Source: Myxococcales bacterium
GTDB taxonomy: Bacteria; Myxococcota_A; Polyangia; Polyangiales; Polyangiaceae
Direction of reading: 5' to 3'
DNA: 64,000 nucleotides
Assembly (NCBI GenBank): GCA_016706225.1
Contig: JADJKB010000005.1
Coordinates: 186,001-250,000, forward strand
This document shows, in pieces, positions 31,595 through 40,825 of this stretch. A program made the translations under genes and the position numbers. Positions within the stretch are counted from its first letter, which is position 1. The number at the start of each line of letters is the position of its first letter. The notes beneath the pieces were generated by a model. It was given only the letters and a program-made list of their open reading frames with translations. It ran no database searches and was not told the origin of the DNA.

Positions 31595-32947
31595 ATGGAC
31601 GGCAATGACTCGACGCATCCGCTGATCGGGCGCGTGCTGGGCAACAGCTACCGCATCGTCCGTTGCATGGCAGAGGGTGGCATGGCCAGTGTGTTCGAGG
31701 CCGAGCACGTGCGGCTGAAACGGCCGATTGCGGTCAAGGTCATCGCGCAGCACCTTGCGGGAGACGCCGATGCCGCACTGCGGTTCCAGCGTGAGGCGGA
31801 GACCATCAGTCAGCTCCACCACCCCAACATCGTCCAAGTCACGGATTTCGACGCTACCCCGGAGGGAGAGCTCTACCTGGTAATGGAGCTCTTGCAGGGC
31901 GAGAGCCTCGCCACGCTCCTCGCTCGAGAAGGCACGCTGGAGTTCAACCAGGTCGTGTTGATCGTCTGGCAGATCGCCTCTGCGCTCGCCGAAGCTCACG
32001 CGAAGGGTCTGATCCACCGGGACCTGACGCCGGCGAACGTGTTCATCACGACCCGGCCGGGTCAGCCACTGTTCGTCAAGCTGCTCGACTTCGGCATCAG
32101 CCGCGCGGTGGTGGGCGGGCGCAAGATCACCCGACAGTTCGAGGTCGTTGGCACAGCGCAGTTCATGGCGCCCGAGCAGGCCATCGGGGGTGAGATCGGC
32201 ACGGCCGTCGATCAGTTTGCGCTTGCGTGTGTCGTCTACCGTTCGCTCACCGGCAAGCTCCCGTTCGTGGGAAAGAGCCCCACGGAGACGCTCCAGTCGG
32301 TGGCTTTCTCACACCCTGTCCCGCTGCGCCAGCTCCGGCCGACTCTGCCGGCTGGCATCGACGCCGTGATGGCGCGCGCGATGTCGAAGAGCGCCGCGGA
32401 GCGCTACCCCCACGTGAGTGACTTCGCCGTCGCGCTCACCCGTGCTGCTGACGCAAACATGGAAGTGAGCTTCAGCAGCGCACCACCCCCGCTCGTGAAC
32501 ACGGCGGGGGCGCAGCCGCTGGCCATTGCGCTGCTCGATCCGCTTCGACCCGTTGGAGGCGACGCGGTGACCATGCGCCATATGCCAGAGCCGTCGATGC
32601 TCGCGGAGTCTGTGGCTGCCGCGGAGCGCGCGCTCTTGCAAGGGGACATTGGGGCTGCGCGTGGTTTGTGTGCGGTGGCCGAGTCCCACGCCGACATGGG
32701 TGCGGGGGGTGAGCTCGCGCAGCGCTTGGAGGCGGTCTACGAGGGACTGCTCGGCGGTACGGAGCGGGCGGTCAAGGTCGTCGAGGACACCAAGGACGGA
32801 CTCAGTCCGCGACAAGCCTTCCTGTTGTCCCGCATCGAGAGCGGCTCGGTGGTGGAAGACCTGCTGGACATTTCGCACTTGCCGCGGCGCGAGACGCTCA
32901 GCCTGCTCGTCGCGCTGACCGACGCCGGCCACATTCGGCTCAGCTGA
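31595..32947 (+). CDS. Ser/Thr protein kinase with C-terminal winged-helix-like tail
   Basis: Predicted 450 residues. Kinase domain at about 19-285: Gly-rich loop 'MAEGGMASVFEAEH', Lys48 in 'IAVKV', Glu in 'REAETI', catalytic loop 'HRDLTPAN' at 141-148, 'LDFGISR' at 164-170 and 'GTAQFMAPEQ'. The usual Lys of HRDLKPxN is Thr, a change seen often in myxobacterial kinases. No membrane helix follows, so it is cytosolic. The C-terminal 120 residues include an alpha-helical part and 'VVEDLLDISHLPRRETLSLLVALTDAGHIRL', resembling the small winged-helix repeat at the end of some myxobacterial proteins. It follows the VWA lipoprotein by 12 bp. The substrate is unknown. Confidence 0.85.
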   Translation: MDGNDSTHPLIGRVLGNSYRIVRCMAEGGMASVFEAEHVRLKRPIAVKVIAQHLAGDADAALRFQREAETISQLHHPNIVQVTDFDATPEGELYLVMELLQGESLATLLAREGTLEFNQVVLIVWQIASALAEAHAKGLIHRDLTPANVFITTRPGQPLFVKLLDFGISRAVVGGRKITRQFEVVGTAQFMAPEQAIGGEIGTAVDQFALACVVYRSLTGKLPFVGKSPTETLQSVAFSHPVPLRQLRPTLPAGIDAVMARAMSKSAAERYPHVSDFAVALTRAADANMEVSFSSAPPPLVNTAGAQPLAIALLDPLRPVGGDAVTMRHMPEPSMLAESVAAAERALLQGDIGAARGLCAVAESHADMGAGGELAQRLEAVYEGLLGGTERAVKVVEDTKDGLSPRQAFLLSRIESGSVVEDLLDISHLPRRETLSLLVALTDAGHIRLS

Positions 32948-33148
32948 GCCCGAGTCCGCGTTCGCAATCGCAATCGCGCCGCATCTGCACTTGCGCCAGC
33001 TCGAGCTGCCCCAGCGGCGTCCGCGCCCAGCGCCCGCGTCCGCTCCAAATTCGAGCGCCAGCCCGCGCCCGCTTGGTGCAGCTCCGCCGGCCACTGCTGG
33101 AATTTTCGGCGTTTCTTTCCCAGCACGCCCCTTGCACCTCGGCGGCCC

Positions 33149-33979
33149 ATGCCGTCCGCCGACCCCTTCGCGCCGCCCGTCGAAACGCGTCTGGTCTGGA
33201 ACACAGGCTCCCGAGAAGAGAGCTTCCGGCTTGTCGGCTCCCACCGCATCGGGCGCCACCCAGCCAACGACATCCAGCTCCTCGATAGCGTCGCCTCGAA
33301 GGTTCATTGCCGGATCGAGCGGCGCGGAGACGCTCACTATCTGCGCGACCTCAGGTCGCTCAATGGGACGTACCTCAACGGGCAGCGGGTCCGCGGTGAG
33401 TGTCGCCTGCACCACCGCGACGTCATCGCCGTCGGCTCGACGACGCTGCGCTTCGAACAGGCGAGCTCGCCGCTCAGTCCAGACGCCAGCGTCGCTGCTG
33501 ACCACCGGTTCGTGTGCGCGGTCGGCGGGCTGCTCGACGCGACGAACGTTGCAGCAGCCTTCACCGGTGCGCTCAGGGTCGCCATCGATCTTGCGCGGGC
33601 TGACTGGGGCGCTCTGATCTTGGTCGAGCCGGCCGGCATGCAGGGCCTCGCGCCGATCACGTTGCTGCCCGGGAGCTGTGCCGCACCCGAGAAACCCGAG
33701 TTCGACGTCGCTCTCATCGGGCAGGCGCTGACGAGCGGAGCGATTGCCCAGCGTGTGGAGTCGGAGGGGAACGCTTACCGGAACTGGCGGCCTCGAACAC
33801 GAGTCGCCATCCCGCTGGTCGTCGCGAACATCGCGTTTGGGGTGTTGTGGCTCGAACGGCAGGGCAGCGAGCCGGTCCGCGCCTGGTCCGAAATCGGGTC
33901 GATCGGCAAGCTTGCCGCGCTGGTTGCAGCGGCGCTCGAGGCGAGGCTTCGCGGTCTTGCCGCTCCCCGCCCGGATTGA
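33149..33979 (+). CDS. FHA-GAF signalling protein
   Basis: Predicted 276 residues. N-terminal FHA domain at about 25-100: 'RIGRHPANDIQLLDSVASKVHCRIE' and 'LRSLNGTYLNGQRV' contain the phosphothreonine-binding Arg, Ser and Asn. A GAF domain follows at about 115-265, with 'DWGALILVEP', 'RTRVAIPLVVANIAFGVLWLE' and 'IGKLAALVAAALEARL' matching the typical strand-helix end. It probably reads phosphorylated threonine on a kinase or substrate and senses a small ligand. The adjacent Ser/Thr kinase, 200 bp upstream on the same strand, is a plausible partner. No transcription or output domain is present. Confidence 0.85.
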   Translation: MPSADPFAPPVETRLVWNTGSREESFRLVGSHRIGRHPANDIQLLDSVASKVHCRIERRGDAHYLRDLRSLNGTYLNGQRVRGECRLHHRDVIAVGSTTLRFEQASSPLSPDASVAADHRFVCAVGGLLDATNVAAAFTGALRVAIDLARADWGALILVEPAGMQGLAPITLLPGSCAAPEKPEFDVALIGQALTSGAIAQRVESEGNAYRNWRPRTRVAIPLVVANIAFGVLWLERQGSEPVRAWSEIGSIGKLAALVAAALEARLRGLAAPRPD

Positions 33980-34024
33980 CCGAGTGCGGGCTCTGCCCCT
34001 TGGATCGCTCGCTGGCGGAGCCGG

Positions 34025-36151
34025 TCAGGGGGTCTCGTCCGGCGGCGTGCCTGGGCGCGTCAGCAGTCTGAGGGAGCGTGGGCTGACGCGGATCCGGGCG
34101 CCATTTTGCAGCTCGCGTCGTCCGGCTCCGCGCCCGTCCGGCCGGGCCGTGTCCACGAGGTCGCTCCACGGGCCGCCGACCCGATCGGGAAGGCGAAACG
34201 CCAGCGGCTCGTGGTGGGCGTTGAACATCACGTAGAAGTGATCGTCCAAGACCTTCTCCCCACGCGAGCCGGGACCGAGGCCATCACCGTTGAGAAATAC
34301 GGCGAGCGATTTGGCGAACGCAACCTGCCAGTCCCGGTCGGTCATCGGTTTCCCGTCGGGTCGGAACCAGCCGATGTCCGAGAGGCCGTCTCCTCGCACG
34401 TCGTGCCCGGCGAAGAAGCGGCGCCGGCGAAAGACTGGGTGTTTCGTCCTGAGCGCGACGATCATGCGGGCGAACTCCAGCATGCCCTGGTCCGCGTTCT
34501 CCCAGTCGAGCCACGAGACGGGCGAGTCCTGGCAGTAGGCGTTGTTGTTGCCGTGTTGAGTTCGACCGAGCTCGTCGCCCGCCGCGATCATCGGCACACC
34601 CTGCGAGAGTAGTAGTGTGCCAAACAGGTTCTTTTGCTGGAGCGCGCGCAGCTCGAGCACGGTCGGGTCGTCCGTCGCCCCTTCGGCGCCGCAGTTCCAG
34701 GAGCGGTTGTGGCTCTCCCCGTCGCGGTTGTGCTCGCCGTTCGCCTCGTTGTGTTTCTCGTTGTAAGAGACGAGGTCGCGCAGCGTGAAACCATCGTGGG
34801 CCGTGATGAAGTTGATGCTCGCGTTCGGGCGCCGCGAGGTCCAATCGTAGAGGTCGGAGCTGCCGGTGTAGCGGTAGGCAAACTCGCCCAGCAGGGCGTC
34901 ACCGCCCCGCCAGAAGTCGCGCAGGGTGTCGCGATAGCGACCATTCCACTCGGACCACTGCGCCGGGAAATTCCCAACTTGATAGCCGCCCTCACCCACG
35001 TCCCAGGGCTCCGCGATCAGCTTCACGCCGCGCAGCAGCGGGTCCTGCTGGATCAAGTCGAAGAAGGCCGACAGCCGGTCTACCGCGTGCAGTTCCCGCG
35101 CCAGAGCGCTGGCCAGGTCGAAGCGGAAACCGTCCACGTGCAGCTCGCCGGCCCAGTACCGAAGTGAGTCCATGATCAGCTGCAACACGTGCGGATCGCG
35201 CATGTTGAGGCTGTTGCCGCAACCCGTGTAGTCGACGTAGTAGCGCGCGTTTTCCGGGGATATTCGGTAGTAGGCCGCATTGTCGAGCCCCCGGAAACAC
35301 AGCGTTGGGCCAAGCTGATTGCCCTCGGCGGTGTGGTTGTAGACGACGTCGAGGATCACCTCGAGACCGGCGGCGTGCAGCAGGCGCACCATCTCCTTGA
35401 ACTCTGCAACCTGCTCACCGGGGCGACTGGCGTAGTCGGCGTGCGGCGCGAAGTAGCCGATGGTGTTGTAACCCCAGTAGTTGACGAGCCCGCGCTCCGC
35501 CAGTGCGTGGTCGTGAATGAAGTGGTGAACGGGCAAGAGCTCGACGGCGGTCACACCCAGGGCGAGGAAATGCTCGATCATTGCCGGGTGTGCCAGCCCC
35601 AGGTAGGTGCCGCGCAGCGAGTCTGGAATGCGAGGGTGGAGCTTGGTCATGCCCTTGACGTGGGCCTCGTAGATGATCGTGCGGTGCCAGGGGGTGCGCG
35701 GTCGTGTGGCTCCCCGCCAATCGAAGTACGGATTGACGACCACGGACTTCGGTACGTGAGCGGCGCTGTCGTCCGTGTTCATCGCGCCGTCGGGTTCTGC
35801 GAACCGATACGAGAACAAGCTCTCGCCCCAGGTGAGCTCACCGTCCAGCGCGCGCGCGTAGGGGTCGAGCAGCAGTTTGTGCGGATTGCAGCGCAGTCCG
35901 CGCTCGGGAGCGTAGGGGCCGTGAACTCGGTAGCCGTAACGCTGTCCGGGCCGCACGGAGGGCAGGTAGCCGTGCCAGACGTCGCCGGTTGCCTCGACGA
36001 GGTCGAACCGAGTCTCGGTGTTCCGCCCGTCGAACAGGCACAGCTCGACGCGTTCAGCGATCTGGCTGAAGAGCGCGAAGTTCGTGCCCGAGCCGTCGAA
36101 CAACGCGCCGAGCGGGTAGGGCTCACCGGGCCACACCTCTGCCGCCTTCAA
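34025..36151 (-). CDS. glgX: Glycogen debranching enzyme GlgX
   Basis: Predicted 708 residues, GH13 (subfamily 11) with an N-terminal CBM48-like region. Motifs in order: 'EAHVKGMTKLHP' unique to GlgX/isoamylase, region I 'DVVYNHTAEGN', region II 'DGFRFDLASAL' with the nucleophile Asp, region III 'KLIAEPWDVGEGGYQVG' with the acid/base Glu, and region IV 'FITAHDGFTLRDLV'. It cleaves alpha-1,6 branches of glycogen or limit dextrin to release linear maltodextrin. The TTG start has GGAGG six bases upstream and overlaps the treZ stop (TTGA), so it is coupled. Together with TreY/TreZ it supplies the linear chains these use. The length matches the family. Confidence 0.93.
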   Translation of the reverse strand: MKAAEVWPGEPYPLGALFDGSGTNFALFSQIAERVELCLFDGRNTETRFDLVEATGDVWHGYLPSVRPGQRYGYRVHGPYAPERGLRCNPHKLLLDPYARALDGELTWGESLFSYRFAEPDGAMNTDDSAAHVPKSVVVNPYFDWRGATRPRTPWHRTIIYEAHVKGMTKLHPRIPDSLRGTYLGLAHPAMIEHFLALGVTAVELLPVHHFIHDHALAERGLVNYWGYNTIGYFAPHADYASRPGEQVAEFKEMVRLLHAAGLEVILDVVYNHTAEGNQLGPTLCFRGLDNAAYYRISPENARYYVDYTGCGNSLNMRDPHVLQLIMDSLRYWAGELHVDGFRFDLASALARELHAVDRLSAFFDLIQQDPLLRGVKLIAEPWDVGEGGYQVGNFPAQWSEWNGRYRDTLRDFWRGGDALLGEFAYRYTGSSDLYDWTSRRPNASINFITAHDGFTLRDLVSYNEKHNEANGEHNRDGESHNRSWNCGAEGATDDPTVLELRALQQKNLFGTLLLSQGVPMIAAGDELGRTQHGNNNAYCQDSPVSWLDWENADQGMLEFARMIVALRTKHPVFRRRRFFAGHDVRGDGLSDIGWFRPDGKPMTDRDWQVAFAKSLAVFLNGDGLGPGSRGEKVLDDHFYVMFNAHHEPLAFRLPDRVGGPWSDLVDTARPDGRGAGRRELQNGARIRVSPRSLRLLTRPGTPPDETP

Positions 36152-37872
36152 GCGTAGCCTCCGTCGATCACGGCCAGGGAATCGCCGGGCATTTGCAGCA
36201 CCCCATCCGACAGCGTCACGTTCGGCTGAGAGGCGAGCAATACCCCGCGCTTGCCGGCACGGAGCGAGGTCCGAGAGGGCGAGAGGCTGGCCACGATGGT
36301 CGTGCGTTCGCGCTCGATTCGCAGCGCCTCTCCGACGCTGACCCGCACGGAGCCGAGGTCCGGGTTACGAAGATCCGAGCGCTCCTGCCGAAGAGCGAGC
36401 AGGCACTTGTGCCAGTCGAGCATCGCACGATGGGGCTCTCGGTCGAGCTCCGTCCAGACCAGGCGGGATCGGACGAAGGTCTCCTCGCTCTGCGGGTCCG
36501 GGACGTCGGCCTCGGGCCAACCGAAAGCCGCGAACTCCTGCCTGCGGCCCTTGCTCACTGCCTGACCGAGCTCGAGATCCGTGTGGTCGGTGAAGTACAG
36601 AAACGGGGTCGACGCGGCCCACTCTTCGCCCTGAAACACCATCGGCACGAAGGGTGACGTCAACACCAGGCCGGCGGCGATCTTGGCGCGCTCGTGCCCG
36701 GCTAGGGCGACCAGCCGCTCACCCAGGGCGCGATTGCCGATCTGATCGTGGGTCTGGGCGTAGGCGAAAAACCGATCGGCCCCGAGCCCATCCGCTGAAC
36801 GCCCGTGGCGTCGGCCGCGCGACACGCTCTTCTGGCCGCGGTACACGAAGGCGTGCGCGAGCGCCTCGGCGACGTGTTCGACCTCACCAAAGTCCACGTA
36901 GTAGCCGGCGCGCTCGCCGCTGAGCCATGCATGCAGGGCGTGGTGCAGATCGTCGCTCCACTGCGCGTCGAGGCCGTAGCCCCCGCGCGCGTCTGGCCAC
37001 AAGAGTCGGGGATCGTTGAGGTCGCTCTCTGCCACCAGCACCAGCCGGCGACCGAGCTCGGTTGCGCGCTCGGCGACTCGCTGACGCAGCTCCTCCAGGA
37101 AGTGCAGCGCCGAGCGGTCGTAATAAGCGTGCACTGCGTCGAGGCGCAATCCGTCGACGTGATAGTCGGTGAGCCAGGCGCAGGCGTTGTCGCAGAAGAA
37201 GCGCCGCACCTCGTCGCTGCCTGCTCCGTCGAGGTTCACGGCTTGCCCCCAGGGCGTCCGATATTCGTCGGTGAAGTACGGAGCAAAACGCCCGAGATAG
37301 TTCCCGTCGGGTCCGAGGTGGTTGTAGACGACGTCGAGCAACACTCCCAGGCCGCGAGCGTGACAGGCGTCCACGAAGCGCATCAGGCCTTGGGGCCCAC
37401 CGTACGCGCGATGAACCGCCCAGAGTCCGACCCCGTCGTAGCCCCAGCCGCGCTGCCCCGGGAAATCAGCTACCGGCATCAGGCTGACGTGCGTCACGCC
37501 CAGGTTCACGAGATGAGTCAGTCGCTCGGCTGCACCTTCGAAGGTGCCCTGGGGCGAAAAGGTGCCCAGGTGTAGCTCGTACACCGCGCCGCTTCCCAGA
37601 GGCGGCGCCGAAAAACCCGCGTCGGTCCAGGGGAAACTCCCGAGGTCCACGATGCGCGACGGCCCGTGCGGTCCCGCGGGCTGCTCGCGGCTGCGTGGAT
37701 CGGGCGTGTGCGCGCCGCCGTCCAACGAGAACCAGTAGTCCACGCCGGGCGCGAAGCGGGCGTCGGTTGCGCGATGCCAACCGTCGCCATCGGCGTGCAT
37801 GGGGATCTTCACCTCGCCGACGACGACGTCGGCGCGCTCGGCGAGCGGTGCCCAGACTTCCAGCGTCCTCAT
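36148..37872 (-). CDS. treZ: Malto-oligosyltrehalose trehalohydrolase TreZ
   Basis: Predicted 574 residues. GH13 (subfamily 10) with N-terminal beta-domain ('LEVWAPLAERADVVVG') and catalytic barrel: 'YELHLGTFSPQGTFEGAAERL', 'DVVYNHLGPDGNYL', 'DGLRLDAVHAYYD' containing the nucleophile, 'LVAESDLNDPR' containing the acid/base Glu, and 'AQTHDQIGNRALGER'. TreZ cleaves trehalose from the reducing end of maltooligosyl trehalose. Its ATG overlaps the treY stop (ATGA) and its own TGA overlaps glgX. The start is chosen at 'MRTLEVWAPL'; a longer upstream reading lies within treY. Confidence 0.93.
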   Translation of the reverse strand: MRTLEVWAPLAERADVVVGEVKIPMHADGDGWHRATDARFAPGVDYWFSLDGGAHTPDPRSREQPAGPHGPSRIVDLGSFPWTDAGFSAPPLGSGAVYELHLGTFSPQGTFEGAAERLTHLVNLGVTHVSLMPVADFPGQRGWGYDGVGLWAVHRAYGGPQGLMRFVDACHARGLGVLLDVVYNHLGPDGNYLGRFAPYFTDEYRTPWGQAVNLDGAGSDEVRRFFCDNACAWLTDYHVDGLRLDAVHAYYDRSALHFLEELRQRVAERATELGRRLVLVAESDLNDPRLLWPDARGGYGLDAQWSDDLHHALHAWLSGERAGYYVDFGEVEHVAEALAHAFVYRGQKSVSRGRRHGRSADGLGADRFFAYAQTHDQIGNRALGERLVALAGHERAKIAAGLVLTSPFVPMVFQGEEWAASTPFLYFTDHTDLELGQAVSKGRRQEFAAFGWPEADVPDPQSEETFVRSRLVWTELDREPHRAMLDWHKCLLALRQERSDLRNPDLGSVRVSVGEALRIERERTTIVASLSPSRTSLRAGKRGVLLASQPNVTLSDGVLQMPGDSLAVIDGGYA

Positions 37873-40520
37873 GCACCCTCTCGTTCGAGCAGCGCGACCG
37901 GGAATCGCCCGAGCAGCTCTGCGACGCGGTGTTCGCCCGCATGCCAGCTCTGACCGCTGAGCACATCGCGCCAGCTCCCCCGCGGAACACTGAGAGTGGT
38001 GTCCTGCCAGCCCCGCTCGGCGACACCCAGACACAGGCGAGGCGCCAGCGTGAGCACGCGATCGGAGCGCATGAAGGCCACGACTCGGTCCGCGCGCGGG
38101 CCGGATGCCAGCACGGGTTCGTAGGCCGCGCCCACGAAGTGTTCGGGCGCCCGCTTGCGGAGCGCCAAGGCCCGAGCCGTGACCAGAAACTTCGGCAGCC
38201 CCTCGTTGCTACGCGCGAGGGCCGTCTCGGCCGACATCGAGCCGACCTCTTGGAGCAGGCGCCGTCGGAGCTGGAAATCCACCGGCCGACGATTGTCCGG
38301 ATCCGTGAGGCTGAGGTCCCACAGCTCGTTGCCCTGATACAGGTCCGGCACACCTGGCGCGGTCAACAGCAAGAGGTGCTGCGCGAGCGCGCTCGAGCAC
38401 CACGCGGGCCTCAAGAAGCCCACCAGCTGCTCGATCTCGCGCCGGACCGACTCGTCGGTGAAACACGCTCGGCAGAAGGCCGCGAGAGCCTGCTCGTAGC
38501 GAAGGTTGGGGTGTGTCCATGCCGTGTGGGTCTTTGCCTCACGCACGGCCTTGAGCATGTGGTTCTCCAAGCGCTCTGCCGTCACGGGTGCAGCTCCGAC
38601 CCAGCTCTCGAAGAAGTAGTGGAGGGTCGCACGATCGAGCGGTTCTTCGACGTAGCGTTCTGCCTTCTCCCAGACCGCGTCCAGCGTGTCACCCCAGTAC
38701 GTCGCGCACTCCGACAGCAGGCAGAGTCGCGCGCGCACGTCGGCGCTGCGTTTGGTGTCATGCGTCGAATTGGACAACATGGAGTGGGGCAGCTCGGTCG
38801 CGCGCCGAGCGCACTCGGCGTGGAACTGTTCCAGGCTGACGCAGGGTTCGCCCGGGTCGTGTCCGACCTCCAGAGTGCACAACAGATGCCCCCAGGCGAA
38901 GAACGCCGTGTCCTCCGCGCCCTTGGCCATGGCGGGCCCGGTCAGCTGTTGAAAGCGCAGCGCGAGATCGGTCTCCCGCGGGCCGGTGCGGGTCCCGTTC
39001 AGGACGGGAGTCAGCACGTCCAGGAGCTCGGGGTCGATCTCGGGCCGCTCTCGGCGCACACGCGACAGCGCGGCGTGGAGCAGCTCGGAATCGGCGGGTC
39101 GAGGGGGATGTCCCGCGCGCAGGTACGTCCGGTAGACGGGCATGCAGGCCGCGATCTCTTTCAGCGCCTGTCGGATCTCCTCCGTCGTGAAGTCTCGTGA
39201 CTCACGGTGCTGCTCGCACAGCGCCCGGCCGACCACCGCCAACCGGTCGAGATCGGCGCCGAGCAGCTCCCGCAGGGCCTTGCGTTTGTTCTCGCGCACG
39301 AACTCGCTGAAGTCTCCCCGGGCCTCGCCGCTGAACCGCTCGAACACCACCGCCAGCGCTCGGGAGCCCTCGGGATCGAGCTGAAGGCCCGTCAAGAAGC
39401 GCATGAAATCGTAGCCGGTCGTCCCGTCGACGGGGAACGTCTCCGGCAGCCGCTCGCCCGGCTCGAGGATCTTCTCGATCACGAGCCAGGCGTCCGGCGC
39501 ACTCTCACGCAGCCGTCGCAGATAGGCTTCCGGATCTCGGAGACCATCCGGGTGATCCACCCGCAGGCCGTCGGCGATGCCCCGCCGTACCCAATCCAGG
39601 ACCAGGCCGTGCGTCTCGGCGAACACCGTTTCGTCTTCCACGCGCAGCGCGGCGAGCTCGCTCACGTCGAAGAAACGCCGGTATGCCAGATCGTGCCGCG
39701 CCGCGCGCCAGTGTGAGAGTCGGTAGTTCTGCCGCTCGAGCAGCGCGTCGAGGCGCTCGAAGTCGGACACGATCGCCGAGAGCTCGCGGTCCACCGCTGC
39801 GCCGACCTCGGGTTGCTCACGGAACAAACGCGCAAGGAGCTGACCGAGCACACGCCGGTCACGCTCTCGCGCGCGCACCTCGGCCGGGTCGGTCGTTGTC
39901 GGGGCGGGCAAGCGCGCCACTGCTTCCGCGCAGAACCGCAGCTCATCCGACCCGCAAGCGATGGCTGCAGCTTCGAGCACCTCCGGCAGGGACAGTGGCG
40001 CCATGGGCAACGTGCGATCGTAGACAACGACCACGAAGTTGCCGCCGCGTCGCTCCAGGCGAATGTTTCCCGCCTCGAGCTCGGTGCCGTAATGTTTACC
40101 GAGGATCGGCAGCAGCACGCGGTTCTCGTGTTTCTGCTCCAGCGCATGCCAGTCGACGTCGAAGTACGATGCGTACAGGCTCGCGCGGCCGTTTTCCAGG
40201 ATGTCCCACCACCAGCGGTTGGCGTCCGTGCCGATGGACATGTGGTTCGGCACCAGATCGACGACGACGCCGATGCCGCGGGCGCTGAGAGCGGCGTGCA
40301 TGCGCTCGTGCGCTGCCTCGCCGCCCAGCTCCGCGTTGACTCGGGAGTGATCCACCACGTCGTAGCCATGAGTGCTACCGCTTGCGGCCTGCAGGTGCGG
40401 GGACAGATAGGCGTGGCTCACGCCGAGCGCCTCGAAGTAGTCCGCCAGCTCGCCGGCCTGATCGAGCGTGAATTCTGGCTGAAGCTGGAGCCGATAGGTG
40501 GACTTGGGGATCTTGCGCAT
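37869..40520 (-). CDS. treY: Malto-oligosyltrehalose synthase TreY
   Basis: Predicted 883 residues, GH13 (subfamily 26). N-terminal 'STYRLQLQPEFTLDQAGELADYFEALGVSHAYLSP' is the family hallmark. Further blocks are 'GIGVVVDLVPNHMSI', 'RRFFDVSELAALRVED', 'GLRVDHPDGLRDP' (nucleophile Asp) and 'WLVIEKILEPGE' (acid/base Glu). It isomerises the terminal alpha-1,4 bond of maltodextrin to the alpha,alpha-1,1 bond of trehalose. It is first of the treY-treZ-glgX operon, so glycogen is debranched, isomerised and cleaved to trehalose, an osmoprotectant and carbon store. The ATG at 'MRKIPKSTYRL' is preferred; the in-frame extension of about 70 residues lacks similarity. Confidence 0.93.
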   Translation of the reverse strand: MRKIPKSTYRLQLQPEFTLDQAGELADYFEALGVSHAYLSPHLQAASGSTHGYDVVDHSRVNAELGGEAAHERMHAALSARGIGVVVDLVPNHMSIGTDANRWWWDILENGRASLYASYFDVDWHALEQKHENRVLLPILGKHYGTELEAGNIRLERRGGNFVVVVYDRTLPMAPLSLPEVLEAAAIACGSDELRFCAEAVARLPAPTTTDPAEVRARERDRRVLGQLLARLFREQPEVGAAVDRELSAIVSDFERLDALLERQNYRLSHWRAARHDLAYRRFFDVSELAALRVEDETVFAETHGLVLDWVRRGIADGLRVDHPDGLRDPEAYLRRLRESAPDAWLVIEKILEPGERLPETFPVDGTTGYDFMRFLTGLQLDPEGSRALAVVFERFSGEARGDFSEFVRENKRKALRELLGADLDRLAVVGRALCEQHRESRDFTTEEIRQALKEIAACMPVYRTYLRAGHPPRPADSELLHAALSRVRRERPEIDPELLDVLTPVLNGTRTGPRETDLALRFQQLTGPAMAKGAEDTAFFAWGHLLCTLEVGHDPGEPCVSLEQFHAECARRATELPHSMLSNSTHDTKRSADVRARLCLLSECATYWGDTLDAVWEKAERYVEEPLDRATLHYFFESWVGAAPVTAERLENHMLKAVREAKTHTAWTHPNLRYEQALAAFCRACFTDESVRREIEQLVGFLRPAWCSSALAQHLLLLTAPGVPDLYQGNELWDLSLTDPDNRRPVDFQLRRRLLQEVGSMSAETALARSNEGLPKFLVTARALALRKRAPEHFVGAAYEPVLASGPRADRVVAFMRSDRVLTLAPRLCLGVAERGWQDTTLSVPRGSWRDVLSGQSWHAGEHRVAELLGRFPVALLEREGA

Positions 40521-40825
40521 CAGAGGTCGAAGTCTCGAAGCTGAGAGGTTACCAGAGTTGCTCTCGCCGACTGAAGCGGCGGTCGCCAGCAGCGAGCTGA
40601 CGCTTCGGCCTCGTCGCCGGCCTCCGCGCGCTCGAACGCCAGTGCGGGCGAGCTCGGTGGTTCCCTGCCCACGCCGCTCACGGCCCCGCAGACGAGTCTT
40701 CTTCGCACGAAAGCTGCAAAGTGGAAAGCCCAAGCCGAGGCGTGCGTATTTCCGGAGCGACGAGGGCCGGCAGTTTGGCAGTGAATTCTTGGATTTCCGC
40801 TAAGCTCGCGTGCGAGGTGCAGGTC
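40521..40825. other. Divergent intergenic region, trehalose operon / beta-helix lipoprotein
   Basis: About 300 bp separate the divergent treY and beta-helix lipoprotein starts. It is less GC-rich toward the lipoprotein side ('gaattcttggatttcc'), which may hold that gene's promoter. I see no operator-like dyad, RNA gene or conserved reading frame. Confidence 0.4.

Noticed and set aside
31595..32947. HRDLTPAN loop as evidence of an inactive kinase
   Set aside because: Thr or Ser at the Lys position is common in myxobacterial kinases; the other catalytic residues are intact.
33119..33136. Sigma-54-like promoter (GCACG-N4-TTGCA) before the FHA-GAF gene
   Set aside because: The -24 element deviates at its conserved GG, and the expected transcription start would be two or three bases before the ATG, leaving no leader.
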